Shown here one piece after another: positions 17,527 through 25,952 of a DNA stretch of 45,439 nt. The translations under genes were made by a program, and so were the position numbers. Every line of letters begins with the position of its first letter. Positions within the stretch are counted from its first letter, which is position 1. Location: positions 1-45,439 of the forward strand of contig NZ_JACHFH010000024.1 in the NCBI RefSeq assembly GCF_014201835.1. Reading direction: 5' to 3'. Source of the stretch: Pectinatus brassicae. Its GTDB lineage: Bacteria; Bacillota; Negativicutes; Selenomonadales; Selenomonadaceae. The notes below the pieces were generated by a model, which was given only the letters and a program-made list of their open reading frames with translations, had not been told where the DNA came from and searched no databases.

Positions 17527-18891
17527 ATGACCTACAATAAAATTTCCTTATCATCGTACATATTTGTCGGTTCAATGTTATTTGGTCTTTTCTTTGGTGC
17601 TGGTAACTTAATATTCCCAGTACATATGGGGCAAGAGGCTGGTACTAACATTTTGCCGGTAATAGCTGGTTTTTTGCTTACTGGTGTTGGTCTGCCATTT
17701 CTTGGTGTAATCGCCATTGGATTTTCTCAATGTGATGACTTATATGAACTTTCCAGCCGTGTACATCCTGGCTATGCCTTATTTCTTACTATCGCCTTAA
17801 ACCTTACCATCGGGCCTATATTCGCCTTGCCGCGTCTAGGCTCAGTATCTTATGAAATTGGACTTTCTCCTTATATAGAGCCAGCTCATCAAACTATCGC
17901 TCTATTGGTTTTCACTGCCATTTTCTTCATTGTTGCACTTATATTTTCTCTAAAACCTAATAAAATACTCCTTTGGATAGGTAAAATATTAAATCCATTA
18001 TTCTTAATGTTTTTAGCGGTACTGATTATCGTAGCTTTTATCCATCCCATGGGACAGGGACATCTGCATGCCGCCCAGGGTGCTTATACTACTTCGCCAT
18101 TCTTCCATGGTTTTACTGAAGGTTATAACACTATGGATGCTTTAGCTTCACTAGTCTTTGGTGTTATCGTTATCGATACCCTTCGCAATCTCGGCCTTAG
18201 TACACCTAGTGAAATGACCATGGGGGCATTAAAGTCTGGTATAATTGCTGTTGTTTTAATGTGTATTATCTATACCTGCCTGACTTATATTGGCGCATAC
18301 AGTTCCAATCAATTTGCCGTTTCAGCCAATGGTGGGATTGCGCTGGCTCAAATTGCCGACCATTACCTTGGTACTGCTGGTGCTATACTTCTGGCTATTA
18401 TTGTAACCCTTGCCTGTCTCAAAACTTCTATCGGACTTATTACCGCCTGTTCTGATATTTTTCATAAAATGTTTCCTAATGGTATCAGCTACGAAAAATA
18501 TGTATTTATCTTTACCTTTATATCTTTTGTAGTCAGTAATGTCGGTCTTACCGAAATAATCAGTCTGGCTGTCCCTGTATTAATGTTTTTATATCCTCTA
18601 TGCATAACACTGATAATATTGACATTTTTGTCCCCTATATTTCGCCACGACCGCAGCATTTATGTAATAACTACAATTTTTACTGCCATTGCTGCTTTAG
18701 GTGATGCCTTAAACAGCACACCTGCTGTTATAAAAGGCAGTGCCATCGTACAAAATATTCTTGGTCTTTATCACAGTTATATTCCCTTCTTTGATATTGG
18801 TATGGGCTGGACAATCCCTGCGCTTATCGGACTTATCATTGGAATTATCTTTTGTATAAAGAATAATATTTTCAGCCGACCAAAATTTTAA
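17527..18891 (+). CDS. brnQ: Branched-chain amino acid:cation symporter
   Basis: LIVCS-family carrier for Leu, Ile and Val uptake, 454 residues with about twelve membrane helices. Family motifs include SMLFGLFFGAGNLIFPVHMGQEAG near the start, LNLTIGPIFALPRLGSVSYE and ACLKTSIGLITACSDIF. AAAGAGGTG precedes the ATG. It is monocistronic between two strong terminators. Confidence 0.94.
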   Translation: MTYNKISLSSYIFVGSMLFGLFFGAGNLIFPVHMGQEAGTNILPVIAGFLLTGVGLPFLGVIAIGFSQCDDLYELSSRVHPGYALFLTIALNLTIGPIFALPRLGSVSYEIGLSPYIEPAHQTIALLVFTAIFFIVALIFSLKPNKILLWIGKILNPLFLMFLAVLIIVAFIHPMGQGHLHAAQGAYTTSPFFHGFTEGYNTMDALASLVFGVIVIDTLRNLGLSTPSEMTMGALKSGIIAVVLMCIIYTCLTYIGAYSSNQFAVSANGGIALAQIADHYLGTAGAILLAIIVTLACLKTSIGLITACSDIFHKMFPNGISYEKYVFIFTFISFVVSNVGLTEIISLAVPVLMFLYPLCITLIILTFLSPIFRHDRSIYVITTIFTAIAALGDALNSTPAVIKGSAIVQNILGLYHSYIPFFDIGMGWTIPALIGLIIGIIFCIKNNIFSRPKF

Positions 18892-18909
18892 TATAAATAT
18901 TTGAAAAAT

Positions 18910-18955
18910 AAGGCCGTAGTGCATAATTTTAATGCGCTACGGCTTTGTTTTTATA
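18910..18955 (+). terminator. Terminator after brnQ
   Basis: GCCGTAGTGCAT and ATGCGCTACGGC arms, with the second arm followed by TTTGTTTTT. Confidence 0.85.
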
Positions 18956-19060
18956 ATTTTAAATTTTTATCCATGTGCATTTCATTCTTATTGTGCTTAC
19001 TATATTGTCAAAGCTACACTATGTAATAGTTCTTATTTGTACTTAGATATATCTCCCATG

Positions 19061-19104
19061 AACCCCTCAGACGGCTTTGCCGCCAGCTCCCCTATAGTGG
19101 AGCC
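19061..19104 (+). repeat. Dispersed hairpin repeat, family B
   Basis: Reads aacccctcagacggctttgc, then cgccagctcccctatagtgg, then agcc. In the 18956-19255 gap I see only this and the next repeat. Confidence 0.8.
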
Positions 19105-19168
19105 TTACAACTATACCCTTATTTTCAACAAGTTCTATCAAAATCACTTTTATATTGTATATTATTTT

Positions 19169-19220
19169 AAAGCCTTCCCTGTAGGGAAGGTGGCACTGCA
19201 AAGCAGTGACGAAAGGGTTT
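19169..19220 (+). repeat. Dispersed hairpin repeat, family A
   Basis: Reads aaagccttccctgtagggaa, then ggtgg, the CACTGCAAAGCAGTG stem and acgaaagggttt. Confidence 0.8.
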
Positions 19221-19255
19221 TATCTAATGTCCCCTTGCTATAACTAGCTTATTTT

Positions 19256-20140
19256 TTATTTATTACTGTCACTATATAATGTCCGAATAAATCGCTTACT
19301 ATTTATATGAACCTGTGAAATCTGAATTTTTTCTTCCTTTTCTAACTTTTTCATAACAGCATATATCTCTGCCAAATCAAAATATCTTGCTGCATAGTCA
19401 TCAAACTTAGGATTAGCACAATCCACATTTCCAAATGATGCTATATTTACCATAGCTTGAAAAATAGTTCTTCGTATGCGCTGTTCCATTGCTTTTACTT
19501 CTTTTTTTATATCGACAACGTTTTTTTCTTTTGCTATCTGTACAAAAATTTCTTTTAATGCGGGAAATGATTGTTCAACCTGCTGTCCATTATTGTCCAG
19601 CCATTGTAACATCTGTACAAAATCACTACCACCACTTTCACCGGCAATACCCAAATCACGCAAAATCACTTTTCCCGCCATAGCCAGTGAATGCTTATCT
19701 TTCTGCTCACTGCTTTTATCACTATTTAATATATTAGATAAATTATCTTTTACATTACTGACAAAATTTTGCAGATTAACATGTTCACAAGCAGTGTGTA
19801 TTACCCCTACAACCTCATTGCGATTTATCGGCTTGGTTATATAATAATCAACGCCTAAAGCATAAGCTTTTCCTACCATTTCTTTATCCTCAACCTGGGA
19901 CAGCATTATGATTTTTCCAGTGAAATTCTCTTTTATTGCTTTTACCGTTTCAACACCATCGCGTACCGGCATCAGCATATCAATTATCAGTATATCAATA
20001 TTTTTTATATGCAGATAATTATTATCAATATCTACAGCATTATCAATAGACTCTACAATCTCACCAAGTTCAAAATCTTCAATAATATCCTCAAGCATAT
20101 AGCGTACAGCCTTATCATCATCTATTAACATAAATCTCAT
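19256..20140 (-). CDS. YcbB/GlnL-type response regulator
   Basis: 294 residues. The receiver domain has DDDK at residues 7-10 and the phospho-acceptor D54 in LIIDMLMPVRDGV, with TKPI carrying the conserved lysine. The C-terminal half matches the YcbB output domain: LRDLGIAGESGGSDF, KKEVKAMEQRIRRTIFQAM and the tail DDYAARYFDLAEIYAVM. In Bacillus this family (GlnL) regulates glutamine utilisation. ATG 20140 overlaps the kinase gene's end with one base between, and GGAGAAG lies within the kinase's last codons, implying translational coupling. Its regulon here is unknown; the divergent dicarboxylate/aspartate genes are candidates. Confidence 0.85.
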   Translation of the reverse strand: MRFMLIDDDKAVRYMLEDIIEDFELGEIVESIDNAVDIDNNYLHIKNIDILIIDMLMPVRDGVETVKAIKENFTGKIIMLSQVEDKEMVGKAYALGVDYYITKPINRNEVVGVIHTACEHVNLQNFVSNVKDNLSNILNSDKSSEQKDKHSLAMAGKVILRDLGIAGESGGSDFVQMLQWLDNNGQQVEQSFPALKEIFVQIAKEKNVVDIKKEVKAMEQRIRRTIFQAMVNIASFGNVDCANPKFDDYAARYFDLAEIYAVMKKLEKEEKIQISQVHINSKRFIRTLYSDSNK

Positions 20141-20141
20141 A

Positions 20142-21455
20142 TCAGCACTTCTCCTCAATCTCTGATAATGGTACATATATAGTACATTTTACTTCATTAA
20201 CTCCATCTGATTCCATTTTTACACTACCGCCCAAACTTTTTACATGCTGCTGTACATATGATAAGCCCACACCAGTGGATGCCGTCCCATCAGATGCAAA
20301 TTTAGTAGTATAACCGGCTTGAAATATTAATTCAAGCTTTTTCGGCTGAATGGAACTGCCGCTGTTTTTTATTTCTATTAATAACTCTCTACTTTTGCTC
20401 TGCAACTTTATTTCAATACTGCCAGTAGCTGTAATTGCCTCAACAGCATTGGAAACTATATTATTTATTAGAGCCAGCAAAGTATAAGCATGTAATTTTT
20501 TTATTTTTTTATCACCGCTGGCTGTAAATTTTATTCTTTTATGTAATGATTTGCCATACTGTTTATGAACATTGACAATAAAATCTAATAAATCATCTAC
20601 TGCAAGATAATCTGCTATATGCTCCTGCTGGGTATTCATTAGTGTCATGAACCCTGCATGTATACGCTGATTATCCTTTTTTATTTCATGCAAAGCTCCT
20701 GCCAATGCCAAGACTTTTTGCGATAAAATATCATCTTTATCCTCTGACTGAGCCTTGATCTGCTCATATATTTTATAACACTCCCGTGTCAAATTCTCGG
20801 CATTTTTCTGTGACCGCTTCAATTGCAGTATTTCATTATATATATCAGTTATTAATAAAAGCATTTTTTCTTTTTCTTGTCGTTCCTGCTGCATACGCAG
20901 CTCCATCGTATATATTTGGGCCAAAAAGAAAAAACTCAAAATAAAAAAGCACCGAAGTACTGCAATAGCAACTATTTTTAGTACCATAGCTCCAGTGACA
21001 AAAAGCAAAGGATAATTAAAAACAATACAATTAGCAAACAATTCGGCAAAGCTGGCTGCAGTTTCTGCTAAAATTGACCAACCTGCAATCATCAATGCTT
21101 TATTGTAAATACTGCCCTTTTCCAGCTTAATAAACATAAACAAACTAGCATAAATAAAATAATAAAAAAAAGTAGGCAAGTGATTTATAACTGCCATCAT
21201 AAAATTAATTTCCAAAATATAATAATCTAATATTGACCTAAATAAAACAACGACTATTCCTGCACTAAACCCTGTTGCCACCAGTATATTTTTAGGCAAA
21301 GATAATATAAATAATAAAAATACCGGTGACCCCAGGCTAACTTGGAAATTGGCAAAATCACCGCTTAGTGGATGAAATTTAAGTTCACCCGCTAATGGCA
21401 CAAACAATAACATTAACAGCATAATCAACCATTTATTCTGCTTTCGAAAAAACAC
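20142..21455 (-). CDS. Membrane sensor histidine kinase, GlnK/YcbA-like
   Basis: 437 residues starting at GTG 21455 after GAGGTG. Six or seven N-terminal membrane helices (residues 10-185) have no large extracellular domain. They are followed by a coiled coil, a histidine-containing segment (LAGALHEIKKDNQRIHAGF) and a GHKL ATPase domain with NNIVSNAVEAI (N box), TASTGVGLSYVQQHV (G box) and GGSVKMES. The partner regulator follows after one base. The sensing signal is probably a small metabolite or membrane-derived cue, and this is not visible. Confidence 0.85.
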   Translation of the reverse strand: MFFRKQNKWLIMLLMLLFVPLAGELKFHPLSGDFANFQVSLGSPVFLLFILSLPKNILVATGFSAGIVVVLFRSILDYYILEINFMMAVINHLPTFFYYFIYASLFMFIKLEKGSIYNKALMIAGWSILAETAASFAELFANCIVFNYPLLFVTGAMVLKIVAIAVLRCFFILSFFFLAQIYTMELRMQQERQEKEKMLLLITDIYNEILQLKRSQKNAENLTRECYKIYEQIKAQSEDKDDILSQKVLALAGALHEIKKDNQRIHAGFMTLMNTQQEHIADYLAVDDLLDFIVNVHKQYGKSLHKRIKFTASGDKKIKKLHAYTLLALINNIVSNAVEAITATGSIEIKLQSKSRELLIEIKNSGSSIQPKKLELIFQAGYTTKFASDGTASTGVGLSYVQQHVKSLGGSVKMESDGVNEVKCTIYVPLSEIEEKC

Positions 21456-21535
21456 GATAACACCTCAAAATCAATCATATTAAAATTATATATAACTTCT
21501 TCGCATTGTGCTAGTTGAATTTTAGTTGCATGAAA

Positions 21536-21630
21536 GGCTCCCCTGTATGCTATAGTTCTTTGCGCTTTAGCGCTTAGAAATATAGTACACAGTGTGTGTG
21601 GAGCTGGCAGCAAAGCTGCCTGAGGGGTTA
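21536..21630 (-). repeat. Family B repeat with nested element in its loop
   Basis: Family B ends (ggctcccctgtat and gtggagctggcagc...ctgaggggtt) flank CTATAGTTCTTTGCGC, TTTAGCGCTTAGAAAT and ATAGTACACAGTGTGTG. The same nested element found in family A loops is therefore also inserted in a family B loop. The rest of the 21456-21873 gap is AT-rich DNA with promoter-like boxes. Confidence 0.75.
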
Positions 21631-21873
21631 ACCCTTCCGACCTTAACTAGCGCAACACGAAAATCCTATATGATTCTATCATATTTTCTATTTATTTTAA
21701 AATAAATCGTTGTAATTAAAATAAATTATTAAAATTATCAAAAAAATTTGTAGATTATTGTCGGATTTTATAGTCGCCATAATATATATAATATATAAAT
21801 TAAATCATAGATTTTATTAATGCATAAAAATAGCTATTTTTACATATAAAAATCTTAAAGGAGGATTTTCCCC

Positions 21874-23307
21874 ATGGCTCATAGTGAATCATCTACTGGC
21901 AAAAATCTATTTTTGCGCGGTCTTATCTGTATCGTTATTGGGTTAATAATATGGTTTAGTCCTATTCCTGCAGGAGTAAATGTGACAGCCTGGCATCTTT
22001 TAGCCATCTTTGCCGCTACTATTGCCGGCTTTATCTTACAGCCGCTGCCAATTGGTGCTACTGCGGTAATTGCCTGCACAGCTTTAGTACTTTTCCATGT
22101 TTTAAAACCCGGTGAAGCCCTGGCTGGTTTTAGTAATACTACCATCTGGCTGATTGTTTCTGCCTTTATGTTTGCTGAAGGTTTTATAAAAACAGGACTC
22201 GGCAAACGCATTGCTTATAAATTACTCAGCCGCTTTGGCAGCAGTACTTTGCGTGTCGCCTATGTAATGAGCGCTGCTGATTTCATTATTGCGCCCTTTA
22301 CACCATCGAATACAGCACGCGGTGGTGGCATAATATTTCCTATAGTGCGCAGTATTTGTTCAGCAATTGGCTCCGAACCAGGACAGGAACAAAATAAACG
22401 CACAGGTGCATTCTTAATATTCAGTGCTTACTGTGCTGTTATAACCTCTGCCTGTATTTTTCTTACAGGTGCCTCCAACAACGCACTTGCCGCTTCACTA
22501 AGCCAGACATTATTCCATGTAACAATCAGTTGGACTGACTGGTTTCTAGCCTGTATTGTTCCAGGCATAATTTTAAGTATTTTCACACCTTGGTTATTAT
22601 ATAAGTTAATAAACCCAGAATTAAAAGCTACTCCTAAAACACGTCAGCTGGCCATTGATAACTTAAAAGAAATGGGACCCATGTCTACTGCCGAAAAAAT
22701 TCTCTGTGTTATTTTTATTGCAGCACTGTTATTATGGGCTACCAGCTGTATTCATGGCATTAATTCAGCTTTTATAGCACTACTGGGACTAAGTGCTATG
22801 CTTGTGACCCGCATTCTTACTTGGGATGATGTCCTTAACCAAAAAGGTGCCTGGGATGTGCTTATGTGGATGGGTGTATTGGTAAATATGGCTGCCTATT
22901 TAGCTAAATTAGGGTTGATGAAGGCACTTGCCGTACATATCAGTAGCAATATGTGCAATATTTCCTGGCTGATGATGCTTATCATTCTATCAATTATTTA
23001 TGTCTATCTTCACTATGCTTTGGCGAGCAATAGTGCCCATATTATGGCATTATTCGGTGCTTTTTCCACAATATTAATTGCTGCTGGTGCGACTGCTCTT
23101 GGTGTACTTATTATCTTTGGTGTTCTTGCTAATAGCTGCTCATTCCTCACCCATTACGGCTGTGGTGTAACACCGATATTCTTTGGTGCCGGCTATATGC
23201 CGCAGGGACAATGGTGGAAAATAGGCTTTATTGTTTCTACCCTGCATATAATTGTCTGGCTGGCTATTGGCCTGCCATGGATGAATTTGATAGGCTTTTT
23301 TAAATAG
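21874..23307 (+). CDS. DASS-family dicarboxylate/anion transporter
   Basis: 477 residues, about twelve membrane helices, related to bacterial CitT/TtdT and plant 2-oxoglutarate/malate exchangers. The two SNT-type substrate motifs are present (PFTPSNTARGGGIIFP and LTGASNNALA), as are a DVLMWMGVLVNMA helix and LHYALASNSAHI. AAAGGAGG precedes the ATG. It lies 161 bases upstream of aspartase on the same strand. This suggests C4-dicarboxylate or tartrate/succinate exchange in anaerobic fumarate metabolism; the exact substrate is inferred. Confidence 0.9.
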   Translation: MAHSESSTGKNLFLRGLICIVIGLIIWFSPIPAGVNVTAWHLLAIFAATIAGFILQPLPIGATAVIACTALVLFHVLKPGEALAGFSNTTIWLIVSAFMFAEGFIKTGLGKRIAYKLLSRFGSSTLRVAYVMSAADFIIAPFTPSNTARGGGIIFPIVRSICSAIGSEPGQEQNKRTGAFLIFSAYCAVITSACIFLTGASNNALAASLSQTLFHVTISWTDWFLACIVPGIILSIFTPWLLYKLINPELKATPKTRQLAIDNLKEMGPMSTAEKILCVIFIAALLLWATSCIHGINSAFIALLGLSAMLVTRILTWDDVLNQKGAWDVLMWMGVLVNMAAYLAKLGLMKALAVHISSNMCNISWLMMLIILSIIYVYLHYALASNSAHIMALFGAFSTILIAAGATALGVLIIFGVLANSCSFLTHYGCGVTPIFFGAGYMPQGQWWKIGFIVSTLHIIVWLAIGLPWMNLIGFFK

Positions 23308-23342
23308 TTTTAATTAATATATAAAATACTAAAAAGTTTTTA

Positions 23343-23371
23343 TTGCTATTTTTAAAATTATGCTATACAAT
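23343..23371 (+). promoter_or_regulatory. Promoter of aspA
   Basis: TTGCTA, 17 bases, TACAAT, with TGC before the -10 box. It gives aspA its own transcript separate from the transporter. Confidence 0.65.
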
Positions 23372-23386
23372 ACAAGTGTAAAATGT

Positions 23387-23409
23387 ATTTTGTATACAAC
23401 ATACAAAAT
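23387..23409. promoter_or_regulatory. Candidate operator in the aspA leader
   Basis: ATTTTGTAT and ATACAAAAT form a perfect 9-bp inverted repeat around ACAAC, some 10 bases after the expected transcription start. This is a repressor-like position. The binding protein is unknown. Confidence 0.5.
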
Positions 23410-23468
23410 ATCTTATTGAATATTACAAAATTTTATCATAGTGATAAACATAAGAAAGGTGAACTAAG

Positions 23469-24857
23469 ATGAGAAAAGAACATGATTTTTTAGGTGAATT
23501 AGAGGTACCCGATAACGTTTATTACGGCGTTCAAACTCTTCGCGCTATAGAAAATTTTCATATCACCGGACAAACAATAGATCATGATTTTGTTCAATCA
23601 ATGGCTAAAGTAAAAAAAGCTGCTGCCATAGCGAATATTGCTACCGGCAGACTAAATAAAAAAACCGGTAATGCCCTTATTGCTGCTGCCGATGAAATAA
23701 TTGCCGGCAAAATGCTCGACCAATTCCCTGTTGACCCTATCCAAGGCGGTGCTGGAACTTCTATCAATATGAATGTCAATGAAGTAATCGTAAATCGTGC
23801 TTTAGAAATAATTGGTGAACAAAAAGGCCGCTATGACATCATTTCCCCTAACAACGATGCTAATATGGCTCAATCAACCAACGACAGTTTCCCTACCGGC
23901 ATAAAAGTATGTATTTCCCATAAAAGCAAAAAACTTATCAAAGCATTGAATTATCTTGCCGATGAATTAGATAAAAAAGCTGAAGAATACAAAGATATCC
24001 TAAAAATGGGTCGTACTCATCTGCAAGACGCTGTGCCAATCTCACTAGGTCAGGAAATGGGCTCCTATGCTTCTGCTGTACGCCGTGGTATCAAACGCAT
24101 CGAAAATTCCGTAAGCTCCGTTCATACCATAAATATGGGTGCAACTGCTGTCGGCACCGGTCTTAACGCTGAACCGGAATATATAAAAATGGTTGCCAAA
24201 ACCTTATCCGAAGTAACTGGTGAAAACTTTACCACTGCTGATAATCTTATTGATACTACCAATAATACTGATGGTTTTGCCGATGTATCATCAGCTATGA
24301 AAGTAACAGCACTTGTTCTTATAAAAATGGCCAATGATTTCCGTCTTATGGCTTCCGGCCCACGCTGCGGCCTTAATGAACTAAAACTGCCAGCTCGTCA
24401 GCCTGGCTCATCCATAATGCCTGGTAAAGTAAATCCGGTTATTGCCGAAGTACTTGACCAAACCTGCTATCAGGTCATCGCTAACGACCTTGCTATCAGC
24501 CTTGGCGTAGAAAACGGTCAGTTTGAGCTAAATGTTATGGAACCAATAATGGCCTTTAACTTATTTAACTCCATGAACTATCTGACCAATGCCGTAAATA
24601 CATTTGTCGATAAACTTCTTATTGACTTGCAGCCAAATATCAAACAATGCACCACCTGGCTCGATAACAGTGTCGGCATTATCACCGCTCTTTTGCCGCA
24701 TATCGGCTACGAAAACTCCGCTATGCTGGCTAAAGAAGCATATGCTACCGGCAAACCGGTCCGTGAAATTGTACTAAAAAAAGGACTACTGCCAGAAGAA
24801 AAACTTAACCATATTCTTTCTCCTGAACAAATGACTCACCCTGGTATTGCCCAATAA
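23469..24857 (+). CDS. aspA: Aspartate ammonia-lyase (aspartase)
   Basis: Converts L-aspartate to fumarate and ammonia, 462 residues. Motifs: NNDANMAQSTNDSFPTG (residues 128-144), GRTHLQDAVP (181-190) and the flexible catalytic loop GSSIMPGKVNP (313-323). GKVNPVIAEVLDQ favours aspartase over class II fumarase (GKVNPTQ). AAAGGTG precedes the ATG. With the upstream transporter it supports anaerobic aspartate/fumarate use. Codon use is richer in C-ending codons than in neighbours, consistent with high expression. Confidence 0.93.
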   Translation: MRKEHDFLGELEVPDNVYYGVQTLRAIENFHITGQTIDHDFVQSMAKVKKAAAIANIATGRLNKKTGNALIAAADEIIAGKMLDQFPVDPIQGGAGTSINMNVNEVIVNRALEIIGEQKGRYDIISPNNDANMAQSTNDSFPTGIKVCISHKSKKLIKALNYLADELDKKAEEYKDILKMGRTHLQDAVPISLGQEMGSYASAVRRGIKRIENSVSSVHTINMGATAVGTGLNAEPEYIKMVAKTLSEVTGENFTTADNLIDTTNNTDGFADVSSAMKVTALVLIKMANDFRLMASGPRCGLNELKLPARQPGSSIMPGKVNPVIAEVLDQTCYQVIANDLAISLGVENGQFELNVMEPIMAFNLFNSMNYLTNAVNTFVDKLLIDLQPNIKQCTTWLDNSVGIITALLPHIGYENSAMLAKEAYATGKPVREIVLKKGLLPEEKLNHILSPEQMTHPGIAQ

Positions 24858-24912
24858 TAGCGCCCATAACGAAACAATTAAACAAAATTTAGTTTCGCTA
24901 TAATAATATATC

Positions 24913-24979
24913 CCAAAAAAGCCTGTGCTATCGTCTTAGTGATAAATATTTATCATCAAGACATCAGCACAGGCTTTTT
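24913..24979. terminator. Bidirectional terminator between aspA and YvrJ gene
   Basis: AAAAAAGCCTGTGCT and AGCACAGGCTTTTTT arms flank a region with an inner stem. It separates the convergent aspA and YvrJ-like genes. Confidence 0.85.
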
Positions 24980-25123
24980 TCATGAATGTTTTTCTATGAT
25001 GCGTGTCAGTTCCTTAATACTACTGTCTAATGCCGCAATTTTACTTTCGATTCGAACAAGTAAAAATGCCGTTACCAGTATAGGGAAATAGCCATTGGCA
25101 ACATAATTCATCCAATCGTTCAT
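24980..25123 (-). CDS. YvrJ-family small membrane peptide
   Basis: A 47-residue peptide starting at ATG 25123 after GGAGGTG: MNDWMNYVANGYFPILVTAF, LLVRIESKIAALDSSIKELT, RIIEKHS. One membrane helix (residues 9-23) is followed by an amphipathic helix, as in YvrJ. In Bacillus subtilis yvrJ belongs to the SigO/RsoA regulon beside its sigma-factor genes; here it is divergent from a small sigma factor. Its function is unknown. The reading frame, ribosome-binding site and family resemblance support a real gene. Confidence 0.8.
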   Translation of the reverse strand: MNDWMNYVANGYFPILVTAFLLVRIESKIAALDSSIKELTRIIEKHS

Positions 25124-25202
25124 TATTTTCACCTCCCTACTATATACATGCCTTAAATAATAGTTTTTACTATTTTAAGTTTTCTTAATTATATTATTGT
25201 TT

Positions 25203-25231
25203 TTGATATATATTTTCTAAACATATATTAT
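25203..25231 (+). promoter_or_regulatory. Promoter of the small sigma-factor gene
   Basis: TTGATA, 17 bases, TATTAT. Transcription would start near 25238, leaving a leader of about 44 bases that contains two overlapping hairpins. Confidence 0.65.
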
Positions 25232-25250
25232 AAAACAAGCGCTAATACAA

Positions 25251-25280
25251 GAGAAACCGGTTTCTCACCACAGGTGAGAA
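25251..25280 (+). promoter_or_regulatory. Overlapping alternative hairpins masking the sigma-factor RBS
   Basis: GAGAAACCGGTTTCTC (25251-25266) is a perfect palindrome. TTCTCACC (25262-25269) pairs perfectly with GGTGAGAA (25273-25280), which is the Shine-Dalgarno just before ATG 25282. The two stems share TTCTC, so only one can form at a time: the first frees and the second hides the ribosome site. The palindrome could instead be a LacI-type DNA operator (AAACCGGTTT). Confidence 0.6.
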
Positions 25281-25281
25281 T

Positions 25282-25794
25282 ATGTATAAAACAAATAACT
25301 TTGAAAAACTTTTCCATGATTATCAGGGCTTACTATGCAAAGCCGCCCGACAGCATCATTTACAGACGATTTATGAAGAAGCCTATGCCCATGCAGTTTT
25401 AAGCTTTTACGAAGCTGTACAAAACTATGATACGTCACTGCACGTACCCTTTGCCGGCTATGCCAAAGCTAAAGTTTATGGTGATCTACGTACATTATTC
25501 AAAAAATATCGTCGCAATTGGCAGCGAGAAATTTCTGCTGATAACGATGACAATCTAAAAAATCAGCTGCTTACCATCGCTGACAAATCCATCTTTGAAG
25601 ATAATATCGTAAGCAAGCTATCACTGCAAAATGCTGTTAATCAATTACCTCCACGCCAACAAAAAATAATAAAATACACTATCATTAATGGCTGTACACA
25701 AGCACAGACCGCTAAAATATTAGGTATTTCCCAACAAGCTGTTGCCGCTAATAAAAAACAAGCCCTAAACTACCTAAAACAGTTTCTGTCATAA
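25282..25794 (+). CDS. Small sigma-70-family factor (SigO/phage-like)
   Basis: 170 residues: a region 2-like segment (FEKLFHDYQGLLCKAARQ, YEEAYAHAVLSFYEAVQNYD, FAGYAKAKVYGDLRTLFKKY) and a region 4 helix-turn-helix (LPPRQQKIIKYTIINGCTQAQTAKILGISQQAVAANKKQAL). This is the layout of alternative sigma factors in YvrJ/DUF1659/DUF2922 neighbourhoods. No anti-sigma gene is adjacent. Its targets are probably local. It is preceded by a consensus housekeeping promoter and a masking hairpin. Confidence 0.85.
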   Translation: MYKTNNFEKLFHDYQGLLCKAARQHHLQTIYEEAYAHAVLSFYEAVQNYDTSLHVPFAGYAKAKVYGDLRTLFKKYRRNWQREISADNDDNLKNQLLTIADKSIFEDNIVSKLSLQNAVNQLPPRQQKIIKYTIINGCTQAQTAKILGISQQAVAANKKQALNYLKQFLS

Positions 25795-25818
25795 CAAAAA
25801 GCCGCCTCTCTCGATAGA

Positions 25819-25850
25819 AGGCTTCCCCGCCAGTCCCCCTACAGACGAGC
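25819..25850 (-). repeat. Partial, degenerate family B repeat
   Basis: Pieces ggcttccccgccagtccccc and acgagcc resemble family B with several changes. Confidence 0.5.
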
Positions 25851-25882
25851 CACAACCATGAATATAAATATATACTGGTTTT

Positions 25883-25934
25883 AAGCCTTCCCTTCAGGGA
25901 AGGTGGCATTGCGTAGCAATGACGGAAGGGTTTT
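25883..25934 (+). repeat. Dispersed hairpin repeat, family A
   Basis: Reads aagccttcccttcagggaag, then gtgg, the CATTGCGTAGCAATG stem and acggaagggttt. Confidence 0.8.
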
Positions 25935-25952
25935 CCCAACTCTTATCCCAAT

